Below, piece after piece: positions 56,770-64,000 of a DNA stretch of 64,000 nucleotides. The notes below the pieces were generated by a model. The model was not told the DNA's origin. It did not search any database and saw only the letters and a list, made by a program, of their open reading frames with translations. The DNA is from Taeniopygia guttata (lineage: Eukaryota; Chordata; Aves; Passeriformes; Estrildidae). The stretch spans positions 5,778,501 through 5,842,500 of the forward strand of contig NC_133050.1 of the NCBI RefSeq assembly GCF_048771995.1. The letters run 5' to 3'. The stretch's first letter is position 1; every line of letters starts with the position of its first letter. The translations under genes were made by a program, and so were the position numbers.

Positions 56770-57690
56770 TCCTGGGGGTGTCACTGTGGGACCCCCCCAA
56801 AAGGCAGGACCGGGCTGGGGGTTTCACTTTGGGTCCCCTCAAAGGCAGGACCGGGCTGGGGGTGTCACTCTGAGCACCCCAAAGGCAGGACCGGGCTGGG
56901 GGTGTCACTCTGAGCACCCCAGGGTGTCACTTTGGGTCCCCCCCAGAGGCAGGACCGGGCCAGGAGTGTCACTCTGAGCCCCCCCAAAGGCAGGACTGGG
57001 CTGGGGGTGTCACTGTGGGACCCCCCCCAGAGGCAGGACCGGGCTGGGGGTGTCACTGTGGGTCCCCCAAAAAGGTAGGACTGGGTTGGGGGTGTCACTC
57101 TGAGCACCCCCAAAGGTAGGACAGGGCTGGGGGTGTCACTCTGAGCCCCCCCAGAGGCAGGACCGGGCTGGGGGTGTCACTGTGGATCCCCCCCAGAGGC
57201 AGGACCGGGCTGGGGGTGTCACTTTGGGTCCCCCCCAGAGGAAGAACCAGGCTGGGGTTGTCACTCTGAGCCCCCCAAAGGCAGGACCGGGCTGGGGGGT
57301 GTCACTGTGGATCCCCCCAGAGGCAGGACCGGGCTGGGGGTGTCATTTTGGGTCCCCCCAGAGGCAGGACCAGGCTGGGGGTGTCACTTTGGGTCCCCCC
57401 AGAGGAAGAACCGGGCTGGGGGTGTCACTTTGGGTCCCCCCCAGAGGAAGAACCAGGCTGGGGTTGTCACTCTGAGCCCCCCAAAGGCAGGACCGGGCTG
57501 GGGGTGTCACTGTGGGACCCCCCAAAGGCAGGACCTGGCCAGGAGTGTCACTCTGAGCCCCCCCAAAGGCAGGACCCGGCTTGGGGATGTCACTTTGGGT
57601 CCCCCCCAAAGGCAGGACCAGGCTGGGGGTGTCACTCTGAGCCCCCCCAGAGGCAGGACCGGGGTAGGGGTGTCACTCTGAGCACCCCAG
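56770..57690. repeat. About 40-bp minisatellite (aggcaggaccgggctggggg)
   Basis: About 22 units, each with gcaggaccgggctgggggtg, tcact and either ttgggtccccccc, ctgagcccccc or gtgggaccccc. It begins right after the ISG20L2 stop codon and is probably part of its 3' UTR. Confidence 0.95.
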
Positions 57691-57694
57691 GGTG

Positions 57695-60188
57695 TCACTT
57701 CTGCTCCGGGTTCTGCTGCAGGTGCTGCTCCCACTCGTCCTCCACCAACTTGTAGAGCTCCATGGTGGCTCGGGCATCTTCCACCGAGGAGTGGCCGCTT
57801 TTCCCCACCTGTGGGCACAGACACAGTCACCACAGATCCCATTTTTGGGGGGGGGCAGCCAGAATTGGGAGGGATATACAGAAATTAGGGAGTGCAGGCA
57901 GCACCCAGCAGGGATGGGGGGGGGTGCAGGGAGATGAGGGTGTGCAGGAAGATTTGGGGTGCACGATTTGGGGTGGATTAGGGCATATGGGCAGCTCTGG
58001 GGGGCTGCAGGCAGATTGGGTGGGCAGATGCAGGGAGATGAGGGGGTGCAGGAAGATTTGGGGTGCATGATTTGGGGTGGATTAGGGCATATGGGCAGCT
58101 CGGGTGGGCAGATGCAGGGAGATGAGGGGTGCAGGCAGATTTGGGAGGGTACAGGAAGCTCTGGGGGGATGCAGGGAGCTTAGGGGAGTATGGGGAGATT
58201 TAAGGTGCAGAGAAAACTGGGGAGGTGAAGGAAACACTGTGGGGTGTGCATAAAGGAAAAAACAACTCTGAGGCTGCAGCTGAAGGAAGGGAAACTGAGG
58301 CACAGCGCAGCCTTGCTCCAGCGTTCCTGGGATCTCCCCCCTTCCCTCCCTGCCCGGTTTTGGGGTTCCCGGGGCACCTGGATGTCCTGGTTGAGCAGGG
58401 CCTTGGTGAGGCGCTTGAGGGACACGGCCACGTTCTCGGGGAAGCCGGCGCGGCGGTTCAGCAGCGGGATCTGCGCCGTGTCCCGCGTCAGCGCCCTGGG
58501 GTGGCAGTAGCGCAGCGCCTTGAAGTCGTTGTGGATGGCGTGGCCCACCACCACCTTCCCCGCCAGGAGCCTCAGAACCTGCAGCACAGCAGGGGGGTGA
58601 GCCCCAGGGACAGTTCCTGTGCCCCACAGGGCAGGGCAGGGACAGTCCCTGTGCCCCAGGGACAATCCCTGTACCTTGGGGACAATCCCTGTGCCCCACA
58701 GGACAGAGTGGGGACAGTCCCTGTGCCCCATGGGGCAGGACAGGGACAATCCCTGTGCCCCAAGGACAGTCCCTGTGCCCCACAGGACACAAGCCCTGCA
58801 GCCCCCCACCCATCTCCTCACCCTGCAGCCACCCCCTCCCACCCCTGCACTCCCACCCTCGGCCCCACAGCCCCCCACTCCATAACCTCTGTCCCCACAG
58901 CCCACACCCCATATCTCCCTGTCCCCAGCACCCCCACCCCACATCCTGTGTCTCGGCGCCTCCCACCCCATATCCCCTGTCCCCAATGCCCCACACCCCA
59001 TATCCCTTGTCCCCACATCCCCCACCCCATCTCCCATGTCCCCAGTGCCCCCACCCCATATCCCCTATCCCATATCCTCTGTACCCAAAGCCCCCACCCC
59101 ATATCCCTTGTCCCCACATCCCCCACCCCACATCCCTTGTCCCCAGTGCCCCCCACCCCATATCCTCTGTCCCCACATCCCCCACCCCACATCCCTTGTC
59201 CCCACATCCCCCACCCCATATCCCCCTGTCCCCAGTGCCCTCACCCCATATCCCCTGTCCCCACAGCCCACGCCCCACATCCCGTGTCCCCAGTGCCCCC
59301 CACCCCATATCCCCTGTCCCCACATCCTCCACCCCATCTCCTGTGTCCCCAGTGCCCCACACCCCATATCCCACTGTCACCACAGCCCCCACCCCACACC
59401 CCCTGTCCCCAGCGCCCCCCAACACCCCCCAACACCCCCGTGCCCCCCACCTCTCTCTGTGCCCTGCGGAAGGGCACGGCGCCGTCCATGTGCTGCCGGC
59501 GGATGCCGCTCCAGCGGGTCCGGTAATCCACGATGGGCGCCTCGGGCCGCACGTACCGGTCGTACATCACGTCCCCACCGTAGCTCACGATGCTGCACCG
59601 GGCCAGGGCGCTGGTACGGCCACCGGGCCCGGTGCCCACCATCTCACAGTCCATGGCCACCAGCTTGGGGGGCACCGGGGGGGCACCGGGAGCCGCCCCC
59701 CGACCCTTCCGAGGCTGGGAAACCGGGGGGGCTCCACCAGCACCGGCCCCCCGAGCCTTCCGAGGCTGCGATACCGGGGGGGCTCCGCCAGCACCGGCCC
59801 CCGGAGCCTTCCGGGGCTGGGAAACCGGGGGGGCTCCACCAGCACCGGCCCCCCGAGCCTTCCGAGGCTGCGATACCGGGGGGGCTCCGCCAGTACCGTC
59901 CCCACGACCCTTCCGTGGCTGTGACACCGGTGGGGCTCCGCCAGCACCGCCCCCCCGAGCCTTCCCCGTTGTTGTCGCAGCGGCGGTGCCGTTCTCCTTG
60001 GGGCACCGGCGCGGTTTTGGCCGCGATCGCCGTCCCGGTTTGGCCGGGAGCTGCTTCTGCCGCAGGACCCCGCGGCGCTCCAGCTCCCGCCGCCGCCGCA
60101 CGAAGCGCTGGTGCTTTCGGTTCCCCGGTTCCTTCTGCGGCCGCGGCTCCGGAGCGCCGAAATCCACGTTGAGGATCAGATCGTCCAT
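57695..60188 (-). CDS. ISG20L2: ISG20-like 2, nucleolar 3'-5' exoribonuclease
   Basis: DEDDh-family exonuclease that trims 12S pre-rRNA to 5.8S in the nucleolus. Exons 59451-60188, 58378-58578 and 57695-57808 join in frame to 350 residues (human 353). The N-terminal part is basic ([16 protein letters not shown], matching the vertebrate start) and carries a 17-residue tandem repeat. The catalytic domain has Exo [11 protein letters not shown] (Asp180, Glu182), Exo [13 protein letters not shown] (Asp264) and Exo [17 protein letters not shown] (His319, Asp324), so the active site is complete. ISG20 itself lacks the long basic N-terminus. A spliced 5' UTR is likely: acceptor cctccccacag at about 60218 and a donor near 60459. 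Head-to-head with METTL25B, as in human. Confidence 0.95.
58600..59445. repeat. Two minisatellites filling ISG20L2 intron 1
   Basis: 58600-58795 has about six units of gggacagtccctgtgcccca type; 58850-59440 has about 20 units of about 29 bp reading ccccatatcccctgtcccca with cagtgcccc or catccccca joins. Confidence 0.93.
59690..59965 (-). repeat. ISG20L2: Coding 51-bp (or 60-bp with variants) tandem repeat in ISG20L2 exon 1
   Basis: Five full and one partial copy of a 17-residue unit, [17 protein letters not shown] type, placed between the basic N-terminus and the exonuclease domain. The human protein has a Lys/Ser-rich linker here without this repeat. Each unit adds two Arg/Lys-rich joints, keeping the linker basic. 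Confidence 0.92.
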
Positions 60189-60279
60189 GGTGGCGGCACA
60201 CCGGTACACCGGGGCGGCTGTGGGGAGGAGAGGTGGCTCAGCGCCGGGGCCCGCGGCACCGGGAACCACCGGGACCGGA

Positions 60280-60485
60280 GACCCTCGGGACCCCCGGTAA
60301 TCCCCGACCCCCGGGACCCCGGTACCGGCAATCCCCGACCCCCGAGACTCCCGGTACCGGAGACCCCCGGGACTCCCGGTAATCTCCGACCCCCGGGACT
60401 CCCGGTAATCCCCGACCCCCGGGACTCCCGGCCCCGGTAATCCCCAACCCCCGGTTACCGGAGAAACCCCCGGGACCCACCGGCA
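60280..60485. repeat. About 28-bp repeat (cccgggactcccggtaatcc)
   Basis: About seven imperfect units of gggactcccggtaatccccgaccccc type in the ISG20L2 5' UTR intron. Confidence 0.88.
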
Positions 60486-60800
60486 CCTCCGCGTCCCGGA
60501 ACCGGAAGTTCCCGTGAAACACGCGGCCCTCGCTGTACCGGCAGTGACGTCACTCAGGCGCGCCGCGGCGGGAACTCGGCGGCGGCGGGGCGCGCGGTCG
60601 CGGCGGCGGCTCCGTGACGTAACCGATTACGTCATGATGACGCAATCACCGTTCTTCCTGTGACGTCACGAGCACCCGGGGGTGAGTGGCGCCCGTGGGG
60701 GACGCGGGGGGGGGGGGATGTGTGTGTGTATAACAGCCGCGTGACGTAATGGCGTGACGTCACTGCCCGGTGACGTCACGCGGGTGCTGAATGGCGCGGG
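60486..60800. promoter_or_regulatory. Shared ISG20L2/METTL25B CpG promoter with a CRE cluster
   Basis: Four perfect palindromic CREs TGACGTCA (60545, 60661, 60755, 60771), two TGACGTAA (60615, 60742), TTACGTCA (60627) and TGACGCAA (60638) lie within 235 bases of CpG-rich DNA; an ETS-like cttcctg precedes the 60661 site. A likely noncoding first exon of METTL25B ends before gtgagtgg at about 60682. Confidence 0.8.
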
Positions 60801-60829
60801 GATGGGGTGAGAGTGGCGGTGGAACAAAA

Positions 60830-61345
60830 TTTTGGGGTTCACTCAAGTGAACAGAATGAACGAAGCGTTTATATTACAGCGTGTAGGGTTGTGTGTTATA
60901 TTTTAACCTTTTACTTAAGAAAGCTCTGCCACGGCACAAAAATGCAAATTTCTGACGCTCCTTGCATAAAGAACAATACCAGAAAGGACACAGAATACAG
61001 AATACAGTACCAAAAGATATAAAAAACCCAGATAAAGCGGCTCCTCTGTCCCCAAGCCCATCAAGAATGACAGATGTACTCAGATAAGCACCAAAACACC
61101 AAAAGCACACGCACAGAAGAGTTCAAAATTTAAACCATGAAGAAGACCATGATCTTCAGCCTCAAGAGACCACCAGGGACCCCCGCGGGACCACCACAGC
61201 AAACCACAGTGCCTAAATAGGGCGTGGGCCTGTTTAGCATGAGAGGCGAGGACAGGCTGGGCCAGGGGTTGAATATGCATTAAAAAGTTGTGTCATTTAT
61301 GACATGTGGAACACCTTTGTGAATAAAGGAGTGGGTCAGACTGAG
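60830..61345 (+). mobile_element. LTR-like insertion in the METTL25B 5' UTR intron
   Basis: A/T-richer block with abrupt composition change, ending in a region with gaatatgcattaaaaa and, 40 bases on, gaataaagg, which looks like promoter-end and poly(A) parts of a class II-type avian LTR. No second copy in the window, ends not sharply defined. Confidence 0.5.
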
Positions 61346-61364
61346 GATCGGGGAACAAGTTTTT

Positions 61365-61477
61365 GCCTATTACCTATATTAAATGGTGATTTTCTATCTT
61401 TTATATGGTACATTATGTGTTAAATGTTTATAGTTTTTCCCCAATGCCTATTACCTATATTAAATGGTGATTTTCTA
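61365..61477. repeat. 32-bp direct repeat, 81-base period
   Basis: The block gcctattacctatattaaat and its continuation occur at 61365-61396 and again at 61446-61477, identical by eye, between the two LTR-derived blocks. Confidence 0.9.
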
Positions 61478-61479
61478 CT

Positions 61480-61812
61480 CTAAACCAATCTGTGAGTGCC
61501 AACATCACCAAGAACATGGAGGTGAGGAAGGAGAAAGAGGGAGGACAGGGCAGGCCCAAATCCCTCCATCTTAAACCTCTGACCCCCATGTACCAAACTA
61601 AACCCCCCTGCACAGCACTCAGAAATTCTTCCCTCTACTTTGTGACTACTTCTACTATAATATCTAAATTTTGTGACTTTTTGTTCTCCCTGCAAGGTTG
61701 GTAAATGGTTCCATGGTTCAAATCCAAAATTTTCCAGCTGCCTGCCAGGGTCTCAAAGCTTCTGACCTGGGCCCAGAACATCCAAAAATGTCTGAGGGAC
61801 ATTTTGAGTTGC
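61480..61812 (+). mobile_element. Partial old LTR (family A)
   Basis: The 3' part of the same LTR family as 63337-63996 (shared aagaacatggaggt, ctgccagggtct and gtctgagggaca landmarks). It is 5' truncated and ends about 40 bases before the acceptor of the first METTL25B coding exon. Old by divergence. Confidence 0.75.
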
Positions 61813-61874
61813 TGTGGAGGCTGTTTATGTATTCTGTGTATCATTTCCCCAGGGTGAGGCCACAGAGCAGAGCC

Positions 61875-63311
61875 ATGGCAGCTGCCCCCCATGGCACCCC
61901 CCATGCCCATGGCACCCCCCATGGCACCCCCCAGGGCACCCCCCAGCCGCAGCCGTGCCCGGAGCAGCGCAGAGCCGCCCACATCGTCCAACTGCTGACG
62001 CTCTACCGACCCCTGCTTGACGCCTTCGTCATCGTGAGTGTGCCAGGGCTGTGCCCGGGCTGTGCCCCTGAGCTGTGACCCTGATATGTGACCCCCTGAG
62101 CTGTGACCCTGAGATGTGACTCTGAGATGTGCCCCTCAAGCTGTGCACCCCGAGTTGTGCCCCCCAAATTGTGACCCCCCAAGCTGTGCTCCCCAAGGTA
62201 TCCCCCTGAGCTGTGCCCCCCGAGCTGTGCCCCCCAAGTTGTGCCTTTCCCAGGCTGTGCCCCCCAAGCTGTGCCCCTCAGCTGTGTCTCCCAAGTTGTG
62301 ACCCCCCAAGCTGTGCCCCCCAAGGTATCCCCCTGAGCTGTGCCCCATGAACTGTGCCTTTCCCAGGCTGTGCCCCTCAAGTTGTGCCCCCCAAGCTGTG
62401 TCCCCCAAGGCATCCCCCTGAGCTGTGACCCCCAAGCTGTGCCTTTCCCAGGCTGTGCCCCCCAGGCTGTGCCCCCCAAGTTGTGACCCCCAGGCAATGA
62501 CCCCTGAGCTGTGACCCCCAAGTTGTGACCCCCCAAGCTCTGCCCCCCAAGGTATCCCCCTGAGCTGTGCCCCCCAGGCTGTGCCACTCAGCTGTGTCTC
62601 CCAAGCTGTGCCCCCTGACCTGTGCCCCCCGAGCTGTGCCTTTCCCGGGCTGTGCCCCCCAACCTGTGCCCCCCAACCTGTGCCTTTCCCAGGCTGTGCC
62701 CCCCAAGGCATCCCCCTGAGCTGTGACCCCCGAGCTGTGACCCCAAGCTGTGCCCCCCAAGCTGTGCCTTTCCCAAGCTGTGCCCCCCAAGCTGTGCCCC
62801 CCAAGGTATCCCCCTGGCTGTGCCCCCCAAGCTGTGCCCCCCAAGGTATCCCCCTGAGCTGTGCCCCCCGAGCTGTGCCCCATGAGCTGTGCCTCTCCCA
62901 AGCTGTGCCCCCCAAGCTGTGCCCCCCAAGGTATCCCCCCAAGCTGTGCCCCCCAGGCTGTGCCCCCCAAGCTGTGCCCCCTCTATCTCCCTTCCCCACG
63001 CCGCCCCCTTCTCCCCGCAGGATTTCTTCACCGAGGACCTGTGGGCACAGCTGCCCGCAGCCTGGCAGCCCTCCCTGGCCGGTGCCACCCCCGAGCAGCT
63101 GGCCGGGCTGCTGGGGGGCCGTGGGGACACGGGGGTCGCCTGGCCCCTGTCCCTGCTGGCGTTTGCCGCCGCTGCCCGCGCCCTGGCACTGCCCCGGGGC
63201 TGCCCCCGAGGGTCCCCAAGGTACCCCCCGTGCCAGAGCCACCAGCTGCACCCGCTGCTGCGCCGCCACGTCAAGCCCAAAAAGCAGCACGAAATCCAGC
63301 GCCTGGGCAAG
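61875..63311 (+). CDS. METTL25B: METTL25B (RRNAD1), N-terminal part; continues past the window
   Basis: Methyltransferase-like protein; only the region before the Rossmann fold is in the window. Exons 61875-62033 and 63021-63311 join in phase 0 (LDAFVI / DFFTEDLW) to 150 residues; human reads AYIIEFFTDNLW. The end VKPKKQHEIQRLGK matches the conserved VRPKKQHEIRRLGE. The exon with the ATG has a good acceptor (atttccccag, 61843-61852), implying a spliced 5' UTR from the CpG promoter. The first 28 residues are a local repeat of His-Gly-Thr-Pro and are not conserved with human; a downstream start cannot be excluded, but no other ATG exists before the conserved part. Function of the family remains poorly defined. 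Confidence 0.88.
62085..62995. repeat. Minisatellite (gagctgtgccccccaagctg) in METTL25B intron 1
   Basis: About 45 units of about 18 bp (gctgtgccccccaa) with interspersed gtgcctttcccaggct and ggtatccccctgagct units forming a rough higher-order pattern. It occupies nearly the whole intron. Confidence 0.95.
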
Positions 63312-63336
63312 GTGGGTGCCCCTCCCTGTGCCCTGA

Positions 63337-63996
63337 TGTTGGAATTTGTGGGTGTTGATGATTCCAAGATTGTAGAAAGTCTCTGTCTTTCTGCCCCGTT
63401 GCCAAAGAAGAAGCCATAATTCGTCTGTGCTGTTTTTAAGGTTGTTTATTCTGTTTATCTCTAACATGTTCTGCTGCCCTGCCGCAGCTCTGTCCTGCAG
63501 GGCAGCGTGTGGGGCTCTGCCCTCAGTGGGATGTTACAAACATTAAATACCAGAAACTACGTGTACTATATTTATAATAATGTGCTAATATTTATCATCT
63601 ACGTTGAACAGTGTGTCCCCAGCCTAAACTAATAGAAAAATGCTAACATTACTAAGAACATGGAGGTAAGGAAGAAGAAGGAGGAAGAAAAGGATCAGGC
63701 CCACTTTCTTTTATCTTAGAACTTTTGACTCCCCTGTACAAAGTAAAACCCCCCTGTACAGGTGTTAAAACCCCCCTGTATAATACTAAAAAATTTTACC
63801 CTCTAATTTGTGACTACTTTTACTATACCATCTAACCCTCTGTGACTGCTTGTTCCACCTTCAAAGTTGGTAATTCATTCTATGGTTTAAACTCAAAATC
63901 ACAGCTGTTTTCAGCTGCTTGCCAGGGTCTAAAGTGCTTCTGACTAAGGCTTGGAACCTCTGAAAATGTCTGAGGGACATTTTTTGAGTTCTGACA
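63337..63996 (+). mobile_element. Old solo LTR (family A)
   Basis: About 660 bp starting TGTTGG and ending TTCTGACA, same family as 16436-17040 (inverse orientation) and 61480-61812. The sequence after the end (four bases) is too short to test for a target duplication or an internal region, so a longer element cannot be excluded. It starts 25 bases after the splice donor of the second METTL25B coding exon. Confidence 0.75.
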
Positions 63997-64000
63997 CCCT

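Overview
This window is vertebrate nuclear DNA and almost certainly comes from a bird. The genes have short introns, GC content is very high, and minisatellites sit in nearly every intron and spacer. The gene set matches human 1q22-q23, which in birds lies on a small GC-rich microchromosome (chicken chromosome 25 type). Several diverged solo LTRs are also of a kind seen in songbirds. The species is not determined.

Layout. 1-10,395 (-): BCAN (brevican), missing only the end of its last domains beyond the window edge. 10,396-20,369: spacer with tandem repeats and one old solo LTR. 20,370-27,546 (+): NES (nestin), complete, four exons. 27,547-37,800: 3' UTR, then about 9 kb of near-continuous minisatellites. 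37,800-43,310 (+): a DNAJA-type (type I Hsp40) co-chaperone gene with a CCAAT-rich CpG promoter. 43,310-47,520: spacer of repeats. 47,520-52,900 (-): CRABP2, whose introns are filled with repeats. 52,900-57,690: spacer with repeats. 57,695-60,188 (-): ISG20L2. 60,480-60,800: a CpG promoter shared head-to-head with METTL25B (RRNAD1), packed with CRE sites. 61,875-63,311 (+): the first two coding exons of METTL25B, which runs off the window end. LTR-derived sequence lies in its 5' UTR intron and its second intron.

How the genes relate. They are neighbours by ancestry rather than an operon. BCAN is extracellular matrix of the nervous system. NES is the intermediate filament of neural progenitors. 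CRABP2 delivers retinoic acid. ISG20L2 is a nucleolar exonuclease of 12S pre-rRNA processing, and METTL25B is a methyltransferase-like protein. BCAN, ISG20L2 and CRABP2 have ohnologues in human 15q25-26 (ACAN, ISG20, CRABP1). The DNAJA gene beside CRABP2 mirrors DNAJA4 beside CRABP1 there, so it is probably the 2R ohnologue that mammals lost.

Exon borders were set by reading splice sites and checking phase by hand; all coding exons of the six genes join in frame. No RNA genes, CRISPR arrays or intact transposon genes were recognised.
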